The translations under genes were made by a program, and so were the position numbers. Of a stretch of DNA of 36,821 nucleotides, positions 23,826 through 30,413 are shown piece by piece. The notes under the pieces were generated by a model that saw nothing but the letters and a program-made list of their open reading frames with translations, searched no databases and had not been told where the DNA came from. Origin of the DNA: a virus; the IMG/VR virus record IMGVR_UViG_3300035698_029558, positions 1-36,821 of that record. One strand, given 5' to 3'. How positions within the stretch are numbered: position 1 is the stretch's first letter; every line of letters begins with the position of its first letter.

Positions 23826-24901
23826 TCAAGAACCTCACTGTCTGGGAATTTATTCTTTATATCCGCTACCTGAGACGAGGGAATACTAAAAACCTTCCCC
23901 TGAACCCTTATTTTTGTGGTGGATTCCTGAGGTGCGGCTCCGGCTTGACCCCCTTGATCGGCCTGATATTGCCTATAGCCGGCCTCGTCTACCTTGAACC
24001 TTCCCTGTGGGGTGTCTATAGTAAATTCTTTCTTATCTTCTGCGCCTTCTGGACGCGGAACACCAAGGTCAAACATTCTTTCGACAGCCGCATCGGCCGT
24101 GGATTCATAATCCTTCATTTTATCAAATATTTGCCCCTGAAAGTCGGGAGGCACATCCCCAGTCGCCTGATGAATGTCCCTTGACTGTTCTGCCCTATAG
24201 ATATATTTATTTAAGACCGCCGTTTGCGCATCGATAATTGCCTGGTTTTGCTTTTTCGACAAAGCAGCATTCGGGATAACCTTTTCAATTAATCGAAGAT
24301 CTGTGTCGGTAATTCTGTTTTTAAAGATGTTTTTGTACCGACCAATGATGTCCTTTGATCGCGTGTTAAATCCTTTTGCCCACGCCGGTTCGATGAATTT
24401 CCCACCAGGCACGGTCTCTGCCGCTTTTGCGGACCAAGAGCCCATTTTATCACCAACCGCATCCATGGCGCCCTGCAACCCTTCCATATCCTTTTTGAAC
24501 ATTACCATGTCATTGCCGATAGACATATAATCGTTGAAGGTTTTGTATGCCGCCTTTTGTTGGTCAGTCACTTTTGGTTGTGGAGCGTATCTCTGTTTCT
24601 GGAGCCTCATCTCTTGAGCAGACTGTCCCATGTGCAATGCCGCCTGGATAGCATTAGGGTGTGCGTTCATTTGCTTGCCAAGAGCAAGGATATCTTCAAG
24701 CTCGTAGTCTTTTCCTAGGTTGCTAAGGATATCAGACGCCCCGCTAAGGTCTCGCGATTGCTTCTGCGTTTCGTAGTAGTTCCCAATAGCAGACTCGAGG
24801 CCTCCCATGAAGTTGCTACTTGCGTCTTGCTGGTCATCCCGTAGGGCACGTTGGCGCTCCGGATCAGCAAACCCAGGTGCTTGCATCGTATATATACTCA
24901 T
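23822..24901 (-). CDS. Probable ejection / internal virion protein
   Basis: A 359 aa helical protein. N-terminal motifs resemble internal virion proteins that line the DNA channel (Gln-rich RALRDDQQDASSNFMGGLES); the C-terminal about 60 residues are a small beta region (FTIDTPQGRFKVDEAGYRQY; IRVQGKVFSIPSSQVADIKN). It is translated before the 955 aa protein (ATGA overlap), so the two are probably made together and work together in genome delivery. The assignment is by position and composition. Confidence 0.55.
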   Translation of the reverse strand: MSIYTMQAPGFADPERQRALRDDQQDASSNFMGGLESAIGNYYETQKQSRDLSGASDILSNLGKDYELEDILALGKQMNAHPNAIQAALHMGQSAQEMRLQKQRYAPQPKVTDQQKAAYKTFNDYMSIGNDMVMFKKDMEGLQGAMDAVGDKMGSWSAKAAETVPGGKFIEPAWAKGFNTRSKDIIGRYKNIFKNRITDTDLRLIEKVIPNAALSKKQNQAIIDAQTAVLNKYIYRAEQSRDIHQATGDVPPDFQGQIFDKMKDYESTADAAVERMFDLGVPRPEGAEDKKEFTIDTPQGRFKVDEAGYRQYQADQGGQAGAAPQESTTKIRVQGKVFSIPSSQVADIKNKFPDSEVLE

Positions 24902-24910
24902 ATGGTCCTC

Positions 24911-25810
24911 TTAAAATGCTGATATGGTTGATTCAAATGGTGATCGTTGTTGCGGAAACCCACTCGTTGGACCGAGTTGTCGGTTAACGCCGCCGCCCGG
25001 TTGTCCAAGACTACTCAATATATCAAAAAGACCCTGTCCGGACTGGGCCTGTCCCTGGGGACTACCAGCATATCCTTCCGATCCATCGACATCGGTTAGA
25101 GACGCACCTATTCCTCTTCCGGCCTGATATCCCTGGAGAGCACCCATCGGTCCACCAGCAAAGCCTCCTGCCGTTGCGCCAAGAGCGCCACCTATCTCGC
25201 CCCCATACGTCGTGCCCGGACTATACGTGCTCATGTACGGCTCGTTATAAAGTGCTGATGGTTGGGCTCCAATAGCTTGACCCATAAACCCGGCTCTATT
25301 TGCAAGCGGTTGCTGTGCGTATTGTAATGCCTGTGGAATTGCTCCCATGGCAAGATTTTCTCTCATTGCAGCCAGTTGTTCAGCAAGGGCGCCACCGGCC
25401 CCAGCAGCTGCAGAACGGAAAGCCGAGCTTCTGCCCGCTCCCGCTCCCGCGTACTGTTCGGCAATTCCCGGCATGATGTCTTCTTTAAACTGTCTACGAG
25501 CCGGAGCTTCGAAAGCAGATATCGCACCGGGATCACCAGACAGCAACTGTCCTAGCTTACCAGCACCAGCCTGATAGAGTGGGTCTCTCGTGATATCAAG
25601 CTCTTTCCCCATCTTGCCGGTTACCTCTTTTGACAACCACTTAAGAAGCTTGTTCTGCTCTTTTGAATAGGGCGAGACCTGCTTCATTGTCTTTCCGGCC
25701 TGGGCTCTTTTGAGATATTTCTTTTGGGCTTTTTCTTCTTTTTTCTTTTTCTTCTTTGCTTTGGTACTTCCCGTTACGGAACCTAACAGGCTTTTCAAGA
25801 AAAACGTCAT
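24911..25810 (-). CDS. Probable DNA ejection / pilot-type protein, Gly/Ala-rich
   Basis: A 299 aa protein starting at ATG 25810, chosen because GAGGTG lies 6 bases upstream (in-frame starts at 25819/25816 overlap that site). Features: a strongly basic stretch near the N-terminus (KAKKKKKKEEKAQKKYLKRA, about 17-36); a central Ala/Gly-rich part (QYAGAGAGRSSAFRSAAAGA); a glycine-rich segment (GGEIGGALGATAGGFAGG, about 205-222); and a Gln/Pro-rich tail. Such Gly/Ala-rich helical proteins upstream of larger internal proteins are typical pilot proteins (P22 gp7/gp16/gp20 analogues). Confidence 0.55.
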   Translation of the reverse strand: MTFFLKSLLGSVTGSTKAKKKKKKEEKAQKKYLKRAQAGKTMKQVSPYSKEQNKLLKWLSKEVTGKMGKELDITRDPLYQAGAGKLGQLLSGDPGAISAFEAPARRQFKEDIMPGIAEQYAGAGAGRSSAFRSAAAGAGGALAEQLAAMRENLAMGAIPQALQYAQQPLANRAGFMGQAIGAQPSALYNEPYMSTYSPGTTYGGEIGGALGATAGGFAGGPMGALQGYQAGRGIGASLTDVDGSEGYAGSPQGQAQSGQGLFDILSSLGQPGGGVNRQLGPTSGFPQQRSPFESTISAF

Positions 25811-25825
25811 ATACATCACCTCTCT

Positions 25826-25854
25826 TATATCTATGATGGTAGGGATATGGTCAA
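25826..25854 (-). promoter_or_regulatory. Possible promoter for the ejection-protein operon
   Basis: On the minus strand TTGACC (25854-25849) is followed after 17 bases by GATATA (25831-25826), immediately upstream of the gene at 25810. The -35 is a 5/6 match; the -10 is moderate. Confidence 0.4.
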
Positions 25855-25890
25855 AGAACAGCTAAAAGGATTTAACTCAGTCCCGTGTCT

Positions 25891-26055
25891 CTAGTCTTTT
25901 GTATCACCGGCAACACCCAACGAAACAAGTTCGTTGCGGAGTTCCTCGATTTCGGTAATCAAAAAAGCTAAGTGTGGGTGGGAAAGGTGTTGGCTACCCT
26001 CGATAAGGGCCCAGTATTTAATGCAAACATCCAGTCTGTTCTTAACCCGACCCAT
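25891..26055 (-). CDS. Short hypothetical protein (54 aa)
   Basis: An uninterrupted 54-codon frame starting MGRVKNRLDVCIKYWALIEG and ending with an amphipathic helix (HPHLAFLITEIEELRNELVS) fills an otherwise empty gap between the ejection operon and the small-terminase candidate. Its codon use and clear helix look coding. The ribosome binding site is weak (TTAGG just upstream). A perfect 12-base palindrome TGTAGGCCTACA lies 29 bases upstream of the start (26084-26095) and may be an operator. Function unknown. Confidence 0.5.
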   Translation of the reverse strand: MGRVKNRLDVCIKYWALIEGSQHLSHPHLAFLITEIEELRNELVSLGVAGDTKD

Positions 26056-26139
26056 ATACCTAACCCTTGTGGACAGAAGGCGTTGTAGGCCTACAGAATG
26101 AATGTGTCTTTGAAATTCGTCTTGGTGACAGACTCAAGG

Positions 26140-26172
26140 AAAAATACAAAAAAACCTCAAACAAGTTGAACT
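26140..26172 (-). terminator. Weak terminator-like structure after the small-terminase candidate
   Basis: On the minus strand a short 5 bp stem (TTCAA / TTGAG, loop CTTGT) is followed by GGTTTTTTTG, starting 6 bases after the stop at 26176. The U run is good but the stem is short, so efficiency is uncertain. Confidence 0.35.
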
Positions 26173-26175
26173 GTA

Positions 26176-26637
26176 TCACTTTTTCTCTACTTCCAGCACA
26201 ACCCTAAACTCAGTGGCCTCTATCTCCGCACTCTTCGTTACCTTGAGGGTCTGTTCCAGGTCTTCCTTTTTATGCTCCAGGTCTTTTTTGTCAAGCTGTC
26301 TGTCAAAGAAATGCATAAATCTTGTTGCATACTGCCCGTTTAACTTGCCCGTTAGAACACCGTGCTGCACCCTGTCTGCACAGATTTGCTGGCAAAGTAT
26401 GAAGGTACTCTCAAACTTCTTGTTTAAGTGCTTCCAATCGTAAACACAAGGGAAGTAAATCCCTAATTCTGTGAAAAATACCCTTACGAAGAGAGCGCTT
26501 GGGTCTCCCTTGATGCGCTTGTACATCTTTTCTGCAAGCTTTTCTAGGTACTCGTCTGTATACTTAGTTGGAGGACCAGGAATAGATGATGACGGTTCCG
26601 TCCTGCTTCGCATGCTGCGTTTTGCTGTTCCGGTCAT
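26176..26637 (-). CDS. Possible terminase small subunit
   Basis: A 153 aa protein beginning MTGTAKRSMRSRT. The pattern of a helix-turn-helix-like N-terminal half (YTDEYLEKLAEKMYKRIKGD, then a beta turn and YDWKHLNKKFESTF), CADRVQHGVLTGKLNGQYATRF, and a charged coiled C-terminus (KKDLEHKKEDLEQTLKV) resembles small terminase subunits with the G-L-x-x-K landmark. These bind the packaging start site and feed DNA to the large subunit. I start at 26637, 8 bases after the RusA-like stop; longer upstream frames overlap that gene. It lies 6.6 kb from the large subunit and on the opposite strand, which is unusual. Confidence 0.45.
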   Translation of the reverse strand: MTGTAKRSMRSRTEPSSSIPGPPTKYTDEYLEKLAEKMYKRIKGDPSALFVRVFFTELGIYFPCVYDWKHLNKKFESTFILCQQICADRVQHGVLTGKLNGQYATRFMHFFDRQLDKKDLEHKKEDLEQTLKVTKSAEIEATEFRVVLEVEKK

Positions 26638-26644
26638 GGCAACC

Positions 26645-27034
26645 CTATTGTTCCGATGGTGTAGATGTCGCGCTGTTCGCACTATAAAACTCAAAGGCAA
26701 TACTGCGCAATTTGTTTTTAACTTGATTATATTCCCATATAACGTCTTTATGACTATCTTGTGTTGGTCGCGTCTTCTCTGGCCAAATAGCCATCGCAAT
26801 ACCATCTCTGATTGGCTTGAACGCATAGGCAAGGTTATCAGAATCAAGTTCTCTGGGGCCGACCCTGATGAGTTTGATCGTTACCGGCATCTCCATCGAC
26901 AGGATTTCCTTGGCATATGGGAGCACCTCCCAATAGGCCATGAGATTCATCTGTTTAAATAATGCGTGGCGCTTCCTCCACCCCTGGCTAAGATTTGCTA
27001 GGCTTGGAAGAGCGTATGAAATGTCTATTCTCAT
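26645..27034 (-). CDS. RusA-like Holliday junction resolvase
   Basis: A 129 aa protein. RELDSDNLAYAFKPIRDGIA (residues 61-80) is the RusA signature: D64-x-D66-N67, K73 and D77 form the acidic metal-binding set, with a later D97 in a KDVIWEYNQ segment. The enzyme would cut Holliday junctions and branched replication products before packaging, fitting the RecT/YqaJ recombination system. The length matches the family (about 120-140 aa). It follows the 180 aa early gene by 21 bases. Confidence 0.75.
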   Translation of the reverse strand: MRIDISYALPSLANLSQGWRKRHALFKQMNLMAYWEVLPYAKEILSMEMPVTIKLIRVGPRELDSDNLAYAFKPIRDGIAMAIWPEKTRPTQDSHKDVIWEYNQVKNKLRSIAFEFYSANSATSTPSEQ

Positions 27035-27055
27035 AATGTGTTCCTGTCTTCTTGG

Positions 27056-27598
27056 CTAAGCCCGTTCAGAAGAAGAATATGGCACAAACCGAGTTTCAAG
27101 CACTATCTGGTGCATGTCTTCGAGCTTCAGGTTTTTAGCAGAATCAATGCAGACCTTTACCATGTTAAGCAGCGTTTCATCTTTCAGGTTTGGCAGATCG
27201 CCGAGCCCGACATCGATCCCCTCAAAAAGGTATGGTTCTCCGTCTACCTCGAAGACCTCTTCTGAAACCGACTCGTCTCTAGCAGTAAGCGCCCTGTCTA
27301 GGTTCGCAACAAAGTAAACTATTCTCGGCAGCTTCATGTTCACACGTAAATCTGTGCTAATGGCCCTTTTAAACGCCAGAAAAGCATGCTCTATTAAATT
27401 TATCGCGGTAAGATCGATAGCGTGAAGATCTATCTCAAAGATGTCGCCGGGTTCTGTTTTGAGGCCTTTAGAATCGCGGCCTGCCATCAAAAGGCGAAGA
27501 GTCCCGGAAATCCTGGCCAGGCCCCAAACCAGGCTGTCCTGTAGTGCAGCAAACCCAGCCTCTCTTTCGAGCTGTTTTGTCATTTTTTCTTCTTTCAT
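27056..27598 (-). CDS. Hypothetical early protein, first gene of the leftward arm
   Basis: A 180 aa acidic, helical protein I do not recognise. Segments include FAALQDSLVWGLARISGTLR and IFEIDLHAIDLTAINLIEHA, with no Cys/His metal sites or membrane helix. The start has a perfect AAGGAG five bases upstream. It is transcribed divergently from the recT operon; the shared intergenic region carries the main visible rightward promoter. Its place suggests a DNA metabolism or regulatory role. Confidence 0.65.
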   Translation of the reverse strand: MKEEKMTKQLEREAGFAALQDSLVWGLARISGTLRLLMAGRDSKGLKTEPGDIFEIDLHAIDLTAINLIEHAFLAFKRAISTDLRVNMKLPRIVYFVANLDRALTARDESVSEEVFEVDGEPYLFEGIDVGLGDLPNLKDETLLNMVKVCIDSAKNLKLEDMHQIVLETRFVPYSSSERA

Positions 27599-27689
27599 CC
27601 TAACTCCTTGCTACACAGTAAACTATGCCTGTTTTTTAATAAAATTCCTATAGCCATTCGCGGGAAGAGTTTTTTTTAACGGTGGATAG

Positions 27690-27718
27690 TAGACAAAAAT
27701 CCTTCCCTATTATATACT
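27690..27718 (+). promoter_or_regulatory. Strong sigma70-type promoter of the rightward early operon
   Basis: TAGACA (27690-27695), 17 bases, TATACT (27713-27718): the best promoter seen in the window. Transcription would start near 27725 and lead into the gene at 27764. A dyad at 27724-27742 overlaps the predicted start. Confidence 0.75.
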
Positions 27719-27723
27719 ATAGA

Positions 27724-27742
27724 TACTGCAACAAAAGCAGTA
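27724..27742 (+). promoter_or_regulatory. Inverted repeat at the early transcription start (operator or 5' hairpin)
   Basis: TACTGC / GCAGTA, perfect 6-base arms with a 7-base AACAAAA loop, directly downstream of the -10 element. Its place on the +1 region is where a repressor operator would lie; as RNA it is a hairpin at the mRNA 5' end that could protect the transcript. Confidence 0.45.
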
Positions 27743-27763
27743 CTCAAAACCAAGGAGTATACC

Positions 27764-27982
27764 ATGAATACGACGTCAATACCATTGTGTTTTCGTTCTC
27801 TCGTTATATACAGCGAGCTGTTTAACGATGCCCACAGAAACGCAAAAGTCCTCGAAGAGTATCTTTGTCAAGTTGAGGCTTGGGAAAATCTCTCAAGAGA
27901 GCACGCTCTTGAGTTCGTTTGGAGCAGTAGAGAGTATTTCAAAAGAATGTGCGATACTTGTTACGGGAGGATTAAAAAATGA
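27764..27982 (+). CDS. Small hypothetical early protein
   Basis: A 72 aa protein, first gene of the rightward operon, with a strong AAGGAG site. Helical, with three cysteines (CQVEAWENLS; MCDTCYGRIKK). Its stop overlaps the ATG of recT by ATGA, implying coupled translation. Small proteins in this position are often host-takeover or regulatory factors, but nothing specific is recognisable. Confidence 0.6.
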   Translation: MNTTSIPLCFRSLVIYSELFNDAHRNAKVLEEYLCQVEAWENLSREHALEFVWSSREYFKRMCDTCYGRIKK

Positions 27983-28821
27983 ACGATTTAGCACTTATCC
28001 CATCAAAAGATGAATTTGCTGTCATACGAGAGTATGTCAAGGTTGCCAAAGAAACTGGCCACTATAAACACCTCATGAAAGACGGCGATGATGGGCAGGT
28101 TCTGCTCATCTTGCTCACCGCGCGGGAGTTTGGTATTCCCCTTATGGCTGCTCTCAATGGCGGCATTAATATTGTGAAGGGAAAGGTCGAATTGTCCGTA
28201 CATATGAAGACCTTTAAGATACTGCAGGGCGGAAACTCTCTGAAGTCGTGGTTTTCTGAAGACAACAAAACGTGTCATGTCAAGGGAACTCGAAGAGACA
28301 CTGGACTGAGCGCAACGGAGACCTTTTCTTTTGATGATGCTAAGCGGGCCGGGCTTCTCGGTAGAGAAAACTGGTCAAAGTATCCAAAAGAAATGCTATA
28401 TGCCAGAGCAATGTCCCGGATAGCCAACAAGCTATTTCCTGATGTTGTTGGTGGTGTTACGTATGCAAGAGGAGAGATAGATCCAATTGCTATGGACGAA
28501 GACGGTGTTGAGCCTATTGATACAGACCTTTGTATTGTTCGGGAAGAGCCCAAGAAAGAAACTCCCCCCGATGCCCCCGAGACGTGCGAGGACACTTTAG
28601 ACATGGTGACCTATGAGCTCTACAAACTGTTTCCTGGCGAGGATGCTTTGTTTTATGAGTTTGCCTACGAAAAAGCATTAAGGGCCGGTGTTGATGTTCC
28701 ACAAATGTATGTTGCAATGTACAATAAGAAAGAGTCTGTAATAAAAAGATTCACTGAGTGGAAAGAAATTAGAGAAAAAACAGCACCTCCTGAAGAAAAG
28801 CTGGAAGAGGGAGCCGAATGA
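27979..28821 (+). CDS. recT: RecT-family single-strand annealing protein
   Basis: A 280 aa recombinase. The core fits the RecT family: LLTAREFGIPLMAALNGGIN (about 36-55, the ARE-G-P-MAA pattern), KGKVELSVHMKTFKIL, FSFDDAKRAGLLGRENWSKY (about 115-134, D-A---GL----W-KYP) and MLYARAMSRIANKLFPDVVG (about 138-157). The acidic, proline-rich C-terminal part is variable, as in other members. It would anneal single strands exposed by the YqaJ-type exonuclease (1211-2053), recombining and concatenating phage DNA. ATGA overlaps link it to both neighbours. Confidence 0.85.
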   Translation: MNDLALIPSKDEFAVIREYVKVAKETGHYKHLMKDGDDGQVLLILLTAREFGIPLMAALNGGINIVKGKVELSVHMKTFKILQGGNSLKSWFSEDNKTCHVKGTRRDTGLSATETFSFDDAKRAGLLGRENWSKYPKEMLYARAMSRIANKLFPDVVGGVTYARGEIDPIAMDEDGVEPIDTDLCIVREEPKKETPPDAPETCEDTLDMVTYELYKLFPGEDALFYEFAYEKALRAGVDVPQMYVAMYNKKESVIKRFTEWKEIREKTAPPEEKLEEGAE

Positions 28822-29147
28822 GCGCTGAGAGGAAATTTCCTGATGGGGCTAAGAGCTTTGCAGAGTACGTGTATGCGTGCTCGGCAGGGTTGGGCGTAAG
28901 CACAGAAGGAATGTACGAAATTCTGTCTCGCAATTTAGACACACTGCCAAAAAGGCTCGCGTGGTGGGAAGAGCTCAAGGAGCTGTCAGAAAGCCCCAAC
29001 ACCCCCCCATATCACGTCTGGTGCAATCTGAAGCTTTGCTTTTGTAGCAATTTGGAGATAGACCGAACGACCAAAAGGTTTAAGCATCCCAAGCGGTGGA
29101 AAGAAGACATGAAAAGGTGGAAAGAAAACCTGAAGGACATGCTCTGA
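28818..29147 (+). CDS. Hypothetical early protein
   Basis: A 109 aa protein of unknown function, helical, with a basic, tryptophan-rich C-terminus (HPKRWKEDMKRWKENLKDML) containing a near repeat of RWKE(D/N). It overlaps recT by ATGA and the next gene by TGATG. The context suggests a DNA recombination or replication accessory. Confidence 0.55.
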   Translation: MSAERKFPDGAKSFAEYVYACSAGLGVSTEGMYEILSRNLDTLPKRLAWWEELKELSESPNTPPYHVWCNLKLCFCSNLEIDRTTKRFKHPKRWKEDMKRWKENLKDML

Positions 29148-29611
29148 TGGACAGCGTCCCAAAGACGACTAAGCAGTTCGAACGTCTTGCTGAAAGGCAA
29201 AGAAACGCGGTCATTGACCCGTATCAAACGGCGCGAGAGACAACTGATGCGATGGCCGACGACTACATGCGCCGGCTACGCACTATAATTGAGCAGAACA
29301 AGAACCTCAGGAAGCCTTACGCTATCCTGGTTTTAACAAGAAGAGACCTGCCTATTGAGAACTCTCTTCACATCACCTTTGTTGTGAAGCATTCCCTCCC
29401 GTTCCCAAAATGGGAAGAGAGTGCTTATGAGGTTGACAATGGTTCTGATGTTGTTAAGCTTTGGTGGTCGTTACCGTCAGAGGCTGACGCGAGACAGATA
29501 CTCAGGAGACCGGATCTTTTTGATGATAAGCTTTACGATGATTGTGAACTGATGATGCTCTCAAAAGATGACCCGACACAGAAGTTTGTTCCAATGGTGG
29601 TGAAGATATAA
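29147..29611 (+). CDS. Hypothetical early protein
   Basis: A 154 aa protein that I do not recognise. I start at ATG 29147 (TGATG overlap with the upstream stop) rather than an in-frame ATG at 29096 lying deep inside that gene. It has helical N-terminal segments (QFERLAERQRNAVIDPYQTA) and a beta-rich end (AILVLTRRDLPI; HITFVVKHSLPF; QKFVPMVVKI). Its last about 14 codons (DPTQKFVPMVVKI) are echoed by the relic immediately downstream, a sign of tandem duplication. Confidence 0.6.
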   Translation: MDSVPKTTKQFERLAERQRNAVIDPYQTARETTDAMADDYMRRLRTIIEQNKNLRKPYAILVLTRRDLPIENSLHITFVVKHSLPFPKWEESAYEVDNGSDVVKLWWSLPSEADARQILRRPDLFDDKLYDDCELMMLSKDDPTQKFVPMVVKI

Positions 29612-29843
29612 GCACATAGACAAAAAAAGAGAGAGTCTTTCGGCTCTCCCTTTCAAAACACTTTTTCCAACTAGAGAACCAGTGTACACGGAGTCGACCG
29701 CTAAGGAAGACCGAGTAACTGCCCCTTCGTTGGTTCAAATGATACGAGCCCTGGAAAAAGAGATCAAGGGCTTTTTAGCCGATGGTGTCTTCACAAGAAG
29801 ACCCCCCACACAGAAATTTTCAACAATGGTAATAGAACTATGA
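29604..29843 (+). pseudogene. Chimeric relic of a tandem duplication between two early genes
   Basis: An open frame without a good start. Its beginning (ESLSALPFKTLF) mirrors the start of the next gene (ESLSAPSFKRRF) and its end (PPTQKFSTMVIEL-stop) mirrors the end of the previous gene (DPTQKFVPMVVKI-stop). Where the next gene has its ATG, the relic has ATA followed by an in-phase TAG. The simplest reading is that a unit [3' end of gene A + 5' end of gene B] was duplicated, leaving a fused remnant. Its TGA overlaps the ATG at 29840, so a short version from GTG 29682 (53 aa) might still be translated. A 7 bp hairpin (GAGAGTC / GGCTCTC, loop TTTC, 29631-29648) lies inside. Confidence 0.55.
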
Positions 29844-30388
29844 ATACAGCAGTTGCTGAAGAAAAAAAAGGAGAGAGTCTTTCGGCTCCCTCTTTCAAAA
29901 GACGCTTTCAACAAACCCCCCGTGATAGTCTGGAGATGAGGCACCCAAAAGATGTCCCTGGTAAACCAAAAATCCACGAGGATAGCCCGGCGGTGAAGTT
30001 GAAGATAGAGAGATTCTTGAGGGATTTTAAGGAGTTTTTACTTGACGATACCCGCTCTTTCGGCGAGGGCCCCTCTTGGTCATATAAGCGCTGGCATGCG
30101 GCCAAAGCCCTCTTTGATTTCCTGCGCAGAACGAGGATCGTCCGTGGGAAAAGCAACGTCATCATAGTTAATGTGGCAGACTTCTGCCGTGGGCGTGAGA
30201 TAGGGTATAGATTTTTTATGGAAGTAGTTGCCTTTCTTGATAAACACGGCTACATTAGGCAGATGCGCAGGACGAATTTCCATGAAATCGCAATGCATCA
30301 AGACCTGGCAGGGGTAACATTCAGGGCCTCTAGATACCAGCGTGATGAGGGCTCAGTAGATTGGCTTCAGTCTTTAGAAATCGTCTGA
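29840..30388 (+). CDS. DNA-binding-like early protein, short paralogue of the putative initiator
   Basis: A 182 aa basic protein. From about residue 55 it is paralogous to the N-terminal third of the next gene: WSYKRWHAAKALFDFLRR / WSFDRYVVVKKVMDALHT, ADFCRGREIGYRFFMEVVAF / KEFCKKHVMSYLLFNDFIRL, then a basic loop and HEIAMHQDLAGVTF / HKVTMHRDLTSLTF. The pattern looks like a winged-helix domain, which would bind DNA, and this copy ends right after it. No clear ribosome binding site is visible; the start overlaps the relic's stop. It could regulate or compete with the longer paralogue. Confidence 0.6.
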   Translation: MNTAVAEEKKGESLSAPSFKRRFQQTPRDSLEMRHPKDVPGKPKIHEDSPAVKLKIERFLRDFKEFLLDDTRSFGEGPSWSYKRWHAAKALFDFLRRTRIVRGKSNVIIVNVADFCRGREIGYRFFMEVVAFLDKHGYIRQMRRTNFHEIAMHQDLAGVTFRASRYQRDEGSVDWLQSLEIV

Positions 30389-30413
30389 AAAACAGGTAAT
30401 CAACAGGTCTATA

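Noticed and set aside
29631-29648. Functional terminator after the 154 aa gene on the plus strand
   Set aside because: The hairpin is followed by CCTTTC rather than a T run; the T run lies on the opposite strand, where no gene would need it, and the second copy of the sequence is coding.
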